DNA of 64,000 nt from Hedera helix (GCA_947179155.2 OX359270.1:22693556-22757555); one strand, 5' to 3'; shown: positions 22,550 to 34,215, counted from the first letter of the stretch. Made by a program: numbers and translations. Notes: generated by a model not told the origin, from the sequence alone.

Positions 22550-23835
22550 TTGATAAATGAGTCCTTTCCCGATGAGCAATTATTCTATATAGCAAAGGAA
22601 GCTCCTTGGTATGCGGATTACGTCAATTACATCGTCAGTGGTGTACTTCCTTATGACCTGAGTTATCAGCAGAAAAAGAGGTTTCTACATGATGTCAAGC
22701 ACTACCTTTGGGATGAACCCTTTCTTTTCCGACAATGTGCTGACCAGATGGTAAGACGATGTGCGGCTAGGGAGGAAGTCGAAGGTATTCTACAACATTG
22801 CCACTCATCTTTGTATGGAGGTCACTAAGGAGGTGATAGGATAGCTTTAAAGATTCTACAATCAGGGTTCTATTGGCCAACAATGTTAAAAGATGCTCAC
22901 GAATTCGGAAAGAGATGTGATCGTTGTCAATGGGTTGACAACATATCAAATCGGTAAGAAATGCCGTTGAATTCAATCTTGGAAGTGGAAATATTCGACT
23001 TATGGGGGATTGATTTCATGGGACCGTTCTAATCGTCATTCAATAACAAGTATATCTTAGTGGGAGTGGATTATGTCTCCAAATGGGTGGAAGCAGTGGC
23101 GTTACCGACCAATGATGCAAAGGTTGTTCTAACCTTCTTACGTAAGAACATATTTACAAGATTTGGAACACCAAGGGCGATAATCAGTGATGGGGGATCC
23201 CATTTTTGCAACAAATATTTTTCCGCTCTTCTCACAAAGTATGGTGTACGGCATAAAGTTGCGACGACATATCACCCGCAGACGAGTGGACAAGCCGATA
23301 TTACCAATAGAGAAGTCAAGCGGATTTTGGAAAAAATAGTCAACCCGACCCGCAAAGACTGGTCCAGCAAGCTTGATAAGGCTCTTTGGGCATACCGCAC
23401 TGCGTACAAAACTCCTATAGGCATGTCTCCTTATAGACTCGTCTATGAAAAAGTATGCCATCTCCCAGTCGAATTGGAGCACAACGCATATTGGGCGATT
23501 AAGAAGCTCAATTTTGAATCACAGGCCGTAGGAGAAAGCTCTTGCAATTAAATGAATTGGATGAATTCAGGATGAATGCCTATGAAAATGCCAAAATATA
23601 CAAGGAGAAAGTCAAAAAGTGGCATGACAAGTGCATTGTTGAGCAGACATTCGAACCGGGCCAATCTGTGCTACTATTCAATTCAAAACTCAAGTTTTTC
23701 CCAGGCAAGTTGAAGTCCAGATGGTCAGGACCGTTTACAATCACGAATGTCTTCCCATATGGAGCAATTGAAGTTATTGACCCTCGTTCTCATGAAACAT
23801 TTAAGGTTAATGGGCAAAGGCTAAAACATTATTAG
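22550..23835 (+). pseudogene. Athila integrase, stops and a frame change
   Basis: Inserts the DNA copy into the chromosome. The N-terminal HHCC zinc domain is at about 22790-22935 (HCHSSLYGGH, then RCDRCQ). The core has Asp in LWGIDFMGPF (about 23000-23030), Asp in AIISDGGSHF (about 23178) and Glu in ITNREVKRILE (about 23300), so the DD-E triad is complete. Stops occur at 22826, about 22956 and about 23029. The frame changes near 23520-23545, after which the basic C-terminal part (23542-23835: LLFNSKLKFFPGKLKSRWSG, then NGQRLKHY) follows. No chromodomain, as expected for Athila. Confidence 0.9.
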
Positions 23836-23934
23836 GGTGGCAACGTGGATCGTCAGCGAACCTCCGTAACCCTTTCTGAGCCAACTTAAGCAAACAGGGG
23901 AAAGTCAGGCTGAAAGACTCTAAATCAAGCGCTT

Positions 23935-23952
23935 GTTGGGAGGCAACCCAAC
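23935..23952 (+). promoter_or_regulatory. Hairpin just after Athila pol
   Basis: GTTGGG-AGGCAA-CCCAAC: a perfect 6-bp stem with a 6-nt loop, about 100 bp after the pol stop, in the phrase GCTTGTTGGGAGGCAACCCA. As I recall, a very similar phrase follows pol in other Athila elements, which suggests a conserved RNA signal. Its function is unknown. Confidence 0.5.
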
Positions 23953-24167
23953 CGTAGTATCGCTTTAGAATTTGGTTTTCAATTTTTAGAAATTTTAAGT
24001 TAATTTAGTCAATTTTATAGGATTTATTAAATTTCTAGCTTAGGAAGATTTCTTATGATTAGCTCCACTAATTCTTGCGTATATTTATATCCTTGCAGCT
24101 AAAGACGTTCATTATTGGAGCTTAGAAGTTAGAAAAATGTAGCAGTCAACAATTTGGCAGAATTCAG

Positions 24168-24370
24168 CACAGCGCCCCAGCGGAAAGATTAAGTTGAAGT
24201 ATTGCGCCCCGGCGTAGTACTGCGCCCCGGCGAGACCAGATGGCGCCCCCAGCGAAAAGCTCGCAGCCTGATCGCGCCACGGCGGAAAATATGGCGCCCC
24301 CAGCGAAAACCCCTCAGTTATACTGCGCCTCGGCGAGATCTTAAGGCTAAATCATGGCGCCCCGGCGCAA
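24168..24370 (+). repeat. CpG-rich GCGCCCCGGCG repeat cluster
   Basis: About eight imperfect copies of GCGCCCCGGCG or GCGCCCCCAGCG are spaced by AT-richer words within 200 bp (for example near 24171, 24206, 24222, 24243, 24273, 24293, 24325, 24356). The reverse complement of the same core occurs twice in each Athila LTR. The + ORF 24202-24396 is just an Arg/Pro-rich reading of the repeat. Confidence 0.75.
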
Positions 24371-25011
24371 CAGTCGATTTCCAGTTTTTAAAATAAACCA
24401 ATTCCCACGCACATTCGGATATAAACCCTAAACCCCCAAAACATATCCTTCAAAACCAAACATTCATCTCTCTTTCTCTCGCAAGCTCACGGCACATCTT
24501 CTTCTTCTAATACATACTCCGTCCACCCAAATTCATTCTAATACATACTCGGCTGACATTCCTCGCCCCAATCTACCATCTTCCTCGGTTGACATTCTTC
24601 CCTCACGGTAATTCCATCCGGTGTTCTCATCTCACGGGTCGACTTCACAAGTTAGGGTTTGGGGAAAAATTCGAATTAGTAGCATTCAAGCATCAAAGTT
24701 AAGGTACCAAACATAGTAATCTACAATATATATTATTCATTACATTACATGCTTTCAATTTAGTGGCTGTATTTGGTACTGTGGTTATTTGTGTTGGGTT
24801 GCCCAGTGGTTTGTGTTGGCCACTGGAGGAGAATTGGTGGCTTGGTGGTAGTAAACGGAGCTAAGCACAGAGTATCAGTTAGTAAGGGTAATTTTCAGTA
24901 GTAAATTCAACATAAGTTTGGGGGAAAGTAAGTGTTCACCAACTATTTGTTAATTGGCCACAAAGGGGGATTTGATTTGATTTGCTTACACATTGGTATT
25001 GTGCGAATATG

Positions 25012-26178
25012 CCTCCGAAACGGCAGAGGGGAGAAGGTTCGTCGGCTACACCTCAGCCATATAATCGAAAGAAGTTTGTTAATGTAGAGGCCGATGATAA
25101 GTTTAATAATGTGTTAGCCGGACGGGCATTGATTACAGAAAGGGTTTTTTTTTTACGTCTGGATATATTAGAGGACGGGGAAATGCGGGCTATGCTAGTT
25201 GGACGTGGGTGGTAGGTGTTTACGGAACACACGGATGCGGCAGTAACAGCCGTAGTTAAGGAATTCTACGCTAATGCGATCAATACACCTGAGTGTGAAG
25301 TGATGGTTTGGGGTCAGGTGGTGTCATTCAGCAGAGAAAGGATTAATGAATATTATAACTTGCGGGCTCCGGAGGTTTGTCAGTATACTACAATAAGGAC
25401 TCCTGATTATGGACGAATTGTCTGCGAGATTTGTCGACCAGGCAAGGAATGGAAAACTAACAAGTACACTGGCAAGTTATCAACATTTCCATTCAATGCG
25501 TTGAGTCGATACGGCAAGATTTGGTACGCCTTCTTGTGTGCCAAATTGATGCCGTGTATGCATGTGAGCGATGTAACAAGGGAGCGAGTTGTTCTTCTTT
25601 ATGCCATTATAACAGGGTTATCTATTGATGTGGGAAGTGTAATTATCTCCTCGATTAAGAAACAGTTGACAGGTGCGACATCCGGAGGATTACCACACCC
25701 GTCTCTAATTACCGCGTTATGTCAACAGTCTGGTGTCAAGTGGGGAGCAGCTGAACCAGTGCAGCCACCAACGACTCTCCTCGATCATAGTCTGATTGCA
25801 CGATACAAAGTTTGGGAAGGGGGAGAGTCTCATCCGCGCGGTTTAGGATTTATTATGGCTCCTCACGATGTTGATGCTCCTGATAGTCCTGAAAATGAGG
25901 CAGCTGAGCCAGGTTCGAACCGAGCAGTAAGACGATTGCAGAGGCGGACGGATATCCAGTTTAAGGAGGTGTTTCGACAGCATGAGCGCCTAGCGGAGCG
26001 TCAGGATGCTATGCATGCGTATACATATACGTGCACTTCCGCTTTGGCTGCGATGTTATCACAGTTAAATCCAAATGCTCCAGCCTTCTCAATTCCATCC
26101 CCTCCATTGTTACCGAAATATTCGCTGAATGACTCAGACTCGGAGGACGAGGAAGACCACCCCGAACATGATGCCTGA
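25012..26178 (+). pseudogene. Athila third ORF, envelope-like / plant transposon protein
   Basis: Starts MPPKRQRGEGSSATPQPYNR, with a basic Ser/Pro-rich N-terminus, and stays in one frame to the TGA at 26176. It is broken only by a TAG at 25213-25215. Full length would be about 388 residues. Visible parts: a central domain (VKEFYANA, then VMVWGQVVSFSRERINEYYN, then FPFNALSRYGKIWYAFLCAK), a hydrophobic stretch RVVLLYAIITGLSIDVGSVI that could span a membrane, and an acidic C-terminus (SDSEDEEDHPEHDA). This matches the third ORF of Athila elements, called envelope-like or putative plant transposon protein in databases. A fusion role has not been shown and its function is unknown. It may be expressed from a spliced or subgenomic RNA. 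Confidence 0.8.
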
Positions 26179-27414
26179 TTTAGTAGGGGAGTTCTCTTGT
26201 TCTTATTCATACTAATTTCTTTAAATATTTTACAATGAGGACATTGTTTGTTGTGAGTTTGGGGGTATACGGCATTCTGCATATTTGCATTGCATGTTCA
26301 TATTTCAAGTTTTTGTTAGTTTTTCTGTTAGTTTATGGCATATAGGTTAAGGTTAGGTTAAGTTTGATCAATTTCAAATAAAAAAAAATTAAAAAAATTG
26401 AAAATCACAAAAATATTTGCATATAGGATCATATATTATTGCATGTAGGAACGCTTGAGCATTGAATTAATGTATGAAATTTAAGGATAGCTAATGATGA
26501 AATTATGAGTCTTCATTTAATAATCTTAGCAAGATGGATTTGGATCGTTAAAGTGCGAAGTTTTTCATATTTTACTGATTTTGTTGAGCTTAATACCCTT
26601 GGTTTTTAATTGCACATATTCAATGTATTAAGTTAGTTGAGTTTTGATTCAAACTTTGTGGATTTAGGTACTTGAGAAAGATTTAGATAACCTCTATCAC
26701 TTATTAGAACAAAAATTAGATGAAAAAAAATGATCATTTGCTTCGATGTCTGTCTTATAGAAATGAAATAATAGGGAAAAAAAAAGAATGAAAAGAAGAA
26801 TAGACAGATATGGACAACACTTAGCTAGTCCGTTTTCGTGGCCTCTATTACTCGAACAAGTATGACCTTAGGAGTGTCTCTACACTTAGTGCCCTAAAGC
26901 CATTTGGTTTGGGAGTCACTGGTGGAAAGTTCACTACGTGGGTAATTTTGAAAAGCCTAAGGAAAATGGGTATTGCATATGCTAACTTAGTCATATACAA
27001 GATGGAGCATAAGACGCACTCGTTAAATAAAAGGATGAATAGAAAATATATAAAAACAAGTGTATAGAGGGGTAATAAAGTGTTATATGAGTGATTATCT
27101 TTATTTGAGCGTTGATATTCATGAGTTGCGTTAGAATGATGGCTGATTTGGTATGTTGAATTCACACACACAAAAGGGTTGAAGGTGAAATAGAGTTGGT
27201 CATATGTCAGATGTCCGAACTAAACGAGAATTTGAAGTTTAGCTAATTTATTATTTAAGATCTTTGAGGCTTGATATTTATGGATTATGTTAATTTATGC
27301 TCGAGACCTTAGTTACATTGCATTGCATTCATGTGGTTTAGATAGTTAGTTATTTTCATTTTATTTGTAGTGTTTTTGCTTGAGGATACGCAAAGTCTTG
27401 AGTTTGGGGGTATT
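26179..27414 (+). other. Athila 3' noncoding region and polypurine tracts
   Basis: No ORF with family signal. Two near-identical polypurine words occur: GAGTTTGGGGGTATACG at about 26257 and GAGTTTGGGGGTATT at 27400-27414. The second touches the 3' LTR and is the expected plus-strand primer. The first lies just after ORF3. An A-rich stretch at 26380-26400 and a purine-rich stretch near 26770 lie between. The minus ORF 26848-27171 shows no motif. Confidence 0.65.
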
Positions 27415-28681
27415 TGATGAGTGAGTGATATACCTACGAATTATGTACCTTTAGGCTTAATTATTTGCTATATTTAAGTGCTTTTAGTTCTCTTTTACTT
27501 GTTTTTATGATTAATTTGCAGAAAACGGCTTCGAGAGGTCAAAACGGGAAAACAAGCTGTCAGTGGCAATTTTGTAATTATGAACAGTACATGGCGTCGG
27601 GGCGCAGTGATAAAGCATGAAGACGGCGCCGGGGCGCAGGTCGGCGAATTCAGTTGGCCAAAACCGCGTCGAGCAATCAGAGTCTGCGTTGGAAGTTAGG
27701 TGTGCAGTTGAGTTAAAGAAGGATTCTAGGACGTTAATGCAGTCACGAAGGGAGCGTAATAAAAGAAAAAAAAGCAAGGATTTGAGGGGACGGATTGAGA
27801 TCTATTGGAAGGATTTGGAAGAGCAAGAACGCAACAGTGAAGATTAAGGAAGCGAGAGAGTTTAACAGAGTTTTCTCTAATTCTTTTTTCTTCTTCATCT
27901 ACTGAATTGTGATGAATTTCTATATTAATTTGATTATGGTTTTCATAATGATGTGTAACTAAATTCTTCTTTAGGATTATAATGGAACCGTTGGTTGAAC
28001 TTTAATTAATTTATCTCAGTTTCAATTATTTGATCAATTGTTGGATTGGTTATTATATCTTGTGCGTGAATTATAATTGACTGATCAACAGTTATTTGAT
28101 TTCTTAGATGGAATTGAAAAAGAAAATCTAGGAATAGATCTGGATATAATAACATGTGACTTTGTTTGTTCTTCTTCGGAAGAGTATCATGATAGTATAT
28201 AGGATGCGAATACCTATAACCCACACGTAACATGTTGAGAGTTTAACCTTGATGAGTCTGTTTCAATGAATTGTGCATAGAATTATAGCATTATAAATTG
28301 GAGTGGATCTTTTTATTAATTATCGAACGAGATTAGTAAATAGATAAGTGATCTCAGTTAACAATCCATATGATTAAGTAATTGGATTTAAGATAATGAC
28401 ATTATTGTGATCCAACGGGGAAATCGTAATCTTAAAGCTCTTTATTATCTGATAAATCATTCTCATTAGTTAGTTAGTTAGTTTAAATTCAATTTCAATT
28501 ATTAAGTAGTTTATAATCCAAAGTTGCTAAAGTTTAATTAGAATTGAATTAATATAAATTTAATAGTTAGCATAATTGTTATTACTTGTTCCTCGTGGGT
28601 TCGACATCCTTATTTCTACTATATTACTTGATTGACCGCGTACACTTGCGTGTGAATTCCATATATATAAATCGGACAACA
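27415..28681 (+). repeat. Athila 3' LTR
   Basis: Matches the 5' LTR end to end, starting TGATGAGTGAGTG and ending ATCGGACAACA. By eye there are on the order of two dozen substitutions or small indels, which suggests a fairly recent insertion compared with its neighbours. It is followed directly by the duplicated target GTAAT. Confidence 0.95.
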
Positions 28682-28686
28682 GTAAT

Positions 28687-29479
28687 AAAGTGAAAGTAAA
28701 AGTTGATCCCATGAGGAATTAGTTTTAACATTTTCCAAACATCGATTTTATTAAGTTGATCTTCGTTAAACGATTGATTGAATGAAGAAAGTGAAATGTA
28801 AATATGCAATTAACAAGTAAACTACAAAAGCAATAAAAATAGTTGAATCTAAGTCTGCAATTTCTCCCAACATGTCATTTTCATCTCCTAACTCTCATCT
28901 CAATTATACGGTCACGACAAATTGTCAACCGAGAATACGATAGTATTTATAGGCATCTTTCGATAGCCAAATAAGCATATCCCATCCAAACCTATCATAT
29001 TCAACAGAATTCAGATAAGATCAACCCAAACATGATAGTTCATTATATTTCTATGAGAACTAACACAAACAGAGTTTTTAAGCATTGATTCTCACATTGG
29101 CTACACGCTACATGCAGGTATATGTCTATCCTACACATAAATTATACATACGCTCCTAAGAACAAATACATAACACATGTTATCATAATTAGGTCCAAAC
29201 CTATAATTCATCTTCTAATTTCATATAGGTTCCCCAAATCAATCACTTGTAATTAATTGATACATTAAGCATAAATATGACAAACCAATCCATATGGTGT
29301 CAATCAAAAGAGAGAGAAAATCAATTCCAACAACAAATTGTATTCAAAAGCATACCTAGATTTCAATATAAGAAGTTTAGCAAATATTCATTACAAATCC
29401 ATCAAGAAATCCCAAATAATGTAATACAAAGACAACTAAGAGTTAAGAAGATACAAATTGTTGTCATCCAAGCATAAAT
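28687..29479. other. Noncoding DNA between Athila and copia B
   Basis: Joined to 17143 across the Athila insertion, it reads TCAACAAGTAATAAAGTG, then GTTGATCCCATGAGGAATTA. As I recall, similar phrases recur in plant retroelement-derived repeats, so the target was probably an older repeat. It ends TAAAT, the duplicated target of copia B. ORFs here show no family signal. Confidence 0.45.
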
Positions 29480-29934
29480 TGTTGGTTTGCAAAAATATGG
29501 CATATATATAATCAAATTATATAAGCGCAACGGAAGCAAGAAAAATCAGATTTTAATTTATTTTTTTTGTACAAACCAATAACCCGGATCTTTCTTATGC
29601 GACTATTATTAATTGAGGAAGGATAGAAGAATTTATACCTTTGTAGAACCAAGCTTCCACGGGTACAAGTTCATCTCCCTTTAATCATTCACGTTCCTCT
29701 TCTAATTCCCCAATTAGATTCCACGGATCAATGTTAGCTCCCCAAGTGTGAAGCCTCTTGAGATGATCCACCAAGAGATCTATGAATTAAAGAAGTGGAT
29801 TATGGTTTCTCCAAACCATGGGTGGCTAGCCCTAATTCTCTCTCTCTCTCTAACTCCTTAGATGTAGAGAATTATGGAGTACTCTCTCTATTCTAATGAA
29901 AGAGCGTGTAACCTTGATCTATGATAAAACTCCT

Positions 29935-29945
29935 CTTATTTATAG
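29935..29945 (-). promoter_or_regulatory. TATA box in copia B 3' LTR
   Basis: Minus strand CTATAAATAAG. It lies directly downstream of the palindrome array and about 455 bp from the LTR end, a sensible core promoter position. The same box occurs in the copy C LTR at 47868-47878. In the 5' LTR of B the corresponding site (about 37423-37433) reads CTATGCATAAG and is probably damaged. Confidence 0.6.
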
Positions 29946-29954
29946 ATCTAGTCA

Positions 29955-30285
29955 ACCCTCCTAAACTATTTAGGATTAGGGTTTTAATATACTTCTCAAT
30001 TTAATTAGGAACTTAATTATTTAATAATGAGAGTACTTTTTATTAATTAATTACTAAACCATTTAGTAACTTGATTAATTATTATAATTACAATTCCAAA
30101 ACTATTTAGGAACTTAATTATATACAATACTACTACTACTTATTAATTAATTACTAAATCATTTAGTAACTTAATTAATTATTATAATTATAATTCCTAA
30201 ACTATTTAGGAACGTAATTATTTAATAATAATATTACTACTTATTAATTAATTCCTAAACCATTTAGGAACTAAGTAATAATACT
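29955..30285 (-). repeat. Palindrome array in copia B 3' LTR
   Basis: Seven short palindromes in 330 bp, alternating two types: TTCCTAAACTATTTAGGAA and TTACTAAACCATTTAGTAA (positions near 29961, 30053, 30091, 30156, 30201, 30253, plus a half copy near 30008). Units are separated by TTAATTAATTATTATAATTA-type DNA. They sit just upstream of the TATA box on the minus strand, where copia LTRs often carry repeated enhancer elements. Confidence 0.7.
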
Positions 30286-31498
30286 AGTAATAATAATAAT
30301 AAGATTCCTCTTATTAATTTATAATTATTATTTCTAAAATACTAAATTATAAATATTAAGTTATTTAATTTATTCTATCACCATAGTATAAATTAAATAT
30401 ACTTAATTTATTATTACAATTATGTCATCCACTTCTAAAATAAATATTACTCTTTTGTGGTATGACCCTTTAGGTTCTCCATATTAAATCGATTGTATAA
30501 AAAATAAATTAGAACAATTCTAATTCATTTATTATGAATTAACTCCTTAATTCAGAATAAATAATTATTCCACAATAAGAGTAAGCCCCCTTAGCTATTA
30601 GTTGACTTTCCAGATAATATAGATTTCAACATTTGATCGTAAAAGAACCTTTCAGTAAATAGTTACCGTACAATTTAATCCTTCTACCATACAATGTCTC
30701 AATCAAATTTAAGACATGGAATTTCTGTCAAGTCTTATTAATTTGATCATATGCATTTCAATTCACAAATACACAACTCTAGTTAATGTAAATTAGAAAC
30801 TCCTTTCTAATTCCATTTAACCCTGGCTAGAGATTTCTGAGTTGTCACTTATTGAATCGCATAGGACATTCTCTCCCTTTACTGAAAGTGGTAGATCCTT
30901 TGTTGATCATTCATCTATCTCCATGTGAACCTTATTATACCCAATCATATCCTTTGATATACCAATAGCTCTTAAGGAATATGTTAAAGTATAACTTAGT
31001 ACACACAAGATACTAAGATGATCTCAAGTCTAAGGATCACTTGTACGACTATCACATAAGGAACTCCTATTGACAGACAAGTAAAACTCCATTAGGTGTT
31101 CCTTGAGCGAGTCACGTTCTGTGAACTTATTCTCTAATAAGCACCTACATACTTGCTTTAGTGTCTCTACACAAATGATTATGAGATTAATCATCCTCTT
31201 CATAAGAGCAAGCATAGTATGTATAAATCTATCTGAATCTACTAATCCCCTTTTTAGTGATCCAATGATTAGGAATAATTTTAGTTTTGAGCTATCTTGA
31301 ATTTAGATCTCATTAGCATGATCCTCATCATGGTTCTAAAAACATTACTCAAAAACTATGGGTTTATCCATTTGATTAATTCAAGTAATTGATCATGAAT
31401 AAAGAAATGCCTTGATACTTTTATTAATAAATGAACAAGATTACAAAGTATATGCTTATCACATAAAATGTGATTGATTTGAGGGCATACTACTTCCA

Positions 31499-34215
31499 AT
31501 CTTCCACTTGCACTAAAGCCAATCGCCCTTTGGTATCCCCATACCATTCTTCTCTAAGTGGCGTACAAATTGCTTAGTAAATGCTTTAGTTAATGGATCT
31601 GTAATGATGTTCTAAGAGTCTACCATCTTTATGGTGTCGTCTCCTTTTCAATGATTCATCTAATCATATGAAAGTGCTGCAACACATGTTTGGATTTCAG
31701 ATGAGACCTAGGTTCCTTGGCGAATTAAACCCCTTTAATGTTAGGAACCATTATAAGTTCAGTAATGAACTTGTTTAACCAAACAATTAACTTTGCAGCT
31801 TCACTTATAGTTATTTACTATGTCTTTTTCACTAAATTAACAACTCTTTGCTGTTTGGAACTTTTCCAACTCACTGCAGCACCGTTCACGGTAATCATAT
31901 TACCTGAAACGGATATGCTATTATCTTGGTTAGTCTGAACAAACTTGAATTTGGTAAGCACTCTAGTTTTATATCAGACCCATCATTAGAAACTCTTTTC
32001 TAATGTTCTTCTCCAAAATAAAACTGATATCTGCTTATTATACATAAACAACATCAAGTCTAGTACATATCGACAAATCAATGTACGTCCCTTGGGTCAA
32101 GCAGAGCATCCTTTATGATCTATCTCTATAGACCTTTATCCTAAATAGAATGTTAGGATGCTTCTCCCAAGTCCTTGATGGAGAAGTTTTTAGACAACCA
32201 CATCTTTACTGATTGTAGCATCGGTATGTCATATCTTATCGGTATTATATCATCATATAATACTAGAAATGTCACAGTGCTCCCACTAACCTTTGTACGT
32301 ACTTGGTTCATCCTCGTCTTTGATAAAATCAAACTCTTTTGATTGTCTCATCAAAACGGATGTTCCATCTTCGAGAAACTTGCTTCAATCCATAATTGGA
32401 TCGTTGTAACTTTCATACTTGATTTACTCCATCATTATGGAGACAAATCCTTTTGGTTGTATCATACATACATCATTTTGTATAGTAAGTTACAACTGCA
32501 AATAAAATCCGAATTGATATATGCATTTTCACTAGTGAAAAATTTCATCATAGTCAACTCATTGACCTTGTTTGAAATCTTTTTACCACTAGTCAGGTCT
32601 TATGGGTCTCCACTTAGCCATCTGCTTTAGTCTTTCTCTAAAAACCCATTTCGAATTTTATGGTCATCAGCCATTTCTCTTGAATATCTAATATTACACC
32701 TCATCGTATGTATCTGGATTATCATCCACTATGATGTATACCTCATCATCATCATCTATGAAGAATTTATGCCATTCATGTAACTTCGGTACTAAACCAG
32801 ATTTACGACTTGGTTATGGTACAATAGGTTTATTTACTTGTACAGATTCCTTCACTTGATTTGTAGTGTTTTGTGGTTCTTGAACTTCTTCAAGATCTAT
32901 TTTACTCCCACTAACCCTTTAAGAAAAAACTTCTTTTTCTTATAAGGCAGCGTGTTTCAACAAACACATTTTAGTTAGTCGGATTATAGAAGTGATACCC
33001 TAAACTTTCTTTAGGATATTCCATAAGTTTACACTTATCAGATCTTGTCCCTAGCTTATCATGTCAAACCTTTTTTACATAAGCTGAACAATTCAAATCT
33101 TAACATGCTTAAGACTTGGTTTCCTCCCTATCCATGACTTATATTAAGTCTTAGAGACGGAATTTGAAGGTATCTTGTTTAGTAGATATGCGATCGTTTC
33201 TAGAGCATAACCCTAGAAGGATACTGGAAGATCGGTAATACTCATTATGGATCATCACCATGTCCATTCTGTGAATACCATTTCGCTTAAGATGATCTAG
33301 AAACTTACTGCTTAAGTATTCCCTTCTCGATCTAATCGAAGAACTTTAATAATTTTGGCCTTTAGTTTCTATACTTCACTTTTGAATTCTTTGAACGTTT
33401 CAAACGATTTGGATTTGTATTTCATCAAATACATATATCGAAATCTAGAATTATTAGTGAAAGTAATGAATGAATACCCTCCTCTTACATTTGTTGTCAT
33501 AGGTCCCACACACGATTGTGTGTACCATCTCTAACAACTCCGTAACTCGCTTTTCATGTCCACTAAATGGAGATTTAGTCATATTGACCATGATACAAGA
33601 TTCACAAGTTGAATTTGATTCATAATCAAATGGCTCTAAAAGCCTATCTTTATACAACTTGTTTAGTCTTGTTTCATTAGCATGATCGAGTTAACAGTAT
33701 TGCATGAAGGTATGATTCATATCATCTATTTGCTTTTAGTTTGTTCAAATTGGAATATTTTTCATATAAGTCAAGTATACAAAATCCATTAAGTAATCAA
33801 CCAGTTCTAAATAAAACATCATCACTATAAACAGAACAACGATTGTTCATTATTATAATGTCAAAAACCCTTCCTTGTCATCACATGGAACTGAAATAAT
33901 ATTTCTCAGAACTGGAACCTAGTAACAACTTACTAACTTAATAGGCTTACCCGTAGGCAGTGCTAAACTATAAGTTTCAATGGCTAATGCAGCAACCTTT
34001 GCTTCATTCCCCAGCACAGGATTACTTATCCTTTGTTTAGCTTTCTACTTCTGCTTAGTCTCTGCAACGACTTGCATATGTGAGACCATCATCTGGTATC
34101 TAATACCTAAGTAGAAACTTGACTTATAGAAAGTTCTATTTTATTATGAACAAATCTATATCTGTAGTTGAAGTTTCACTAAACTTCTTCTACTTAACTA
34201 CTACAACTCTCTTGT
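31499..34215 (-). pseudogene. Copia B pol remnant (protease-integrase-RT-RNase H)
   Basis: Heavily decayed. The minus strand still reads the copia C-terminus (TDPLTKAFTKQFVRHLEKNG, then IPKGDWL, stop at 31513-31515). A short polypurine tract CAAGTGGAAGAT (31499-31510) then leads into the 3' LTR. RT pieces align with copies A and C around 32050-32420. The integrase zinc-binding part is the ORF 33454-33657 (STCESCIMVNMTKSPF). The protease region is near 33950-34120. Frame changes and stops are too frequent for any product. The + ORFs 31738-31938 and 32343-32630 are antisense shadows. Confidence 0.8.

Larger units (their letters stand above)
23836..25011 (+). other. Athila spacer between pol and ORF3
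   Basis: Noncoding 1.2 kb. It begins with a hairpin-forming GTTGGGAGGCAACCCAAC at 23935-23952, continues through a CpG-rich repeat cluster (24168-24370), a CT-rich stretch (24460-24620), and the polypurine-like AAGTTTGGGGGAAAGT at about 24913. Such a spacer before a third ORF may be an intron or carry signals for a subgenomic RNA; that is inference. Confidence 0.6.
17144..28681 (+). mobile_element. Athila-type Ty3/gypsy retrotransposon, full length
   Basis: Complete 11.5-kb LTR retrotransposon. Two 1.27-kb LTRs differ at few sites by eye and start TGATGAG and end ACAACA. A perfect 5-bp duplication GTAAT flanks the element (17139-17143 and 28682-28686). Inside, in order: a primer site for tRNA-Asp, gag, protease, RT, RNase H, integrase, a long spacer with GC-rich repeats, a third envelope-like ORF, noncoding 3' DNA, and a polypurine tract. 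RNase H before integrase is the gypsy order; the CDLGASINLMP protease motif and the third ORF are typical of the Athila group. Several stops and frame shifts make it non-autonomous, but it is the best preserved element in the window. Confidence 0.95.
29480..31498 (-). repeat. Copia B 3' LTR
   Basis: Copy of 36967-39008 with a few percent differences by eye and a short deletion in the palindrome array. It keeps a good TATA box (29935-29945). From the minus-strand start it has a U3 of about 1.5 kb, then the TATA box, then about 0.45 kb of R/U5. Confidence 0.9.
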
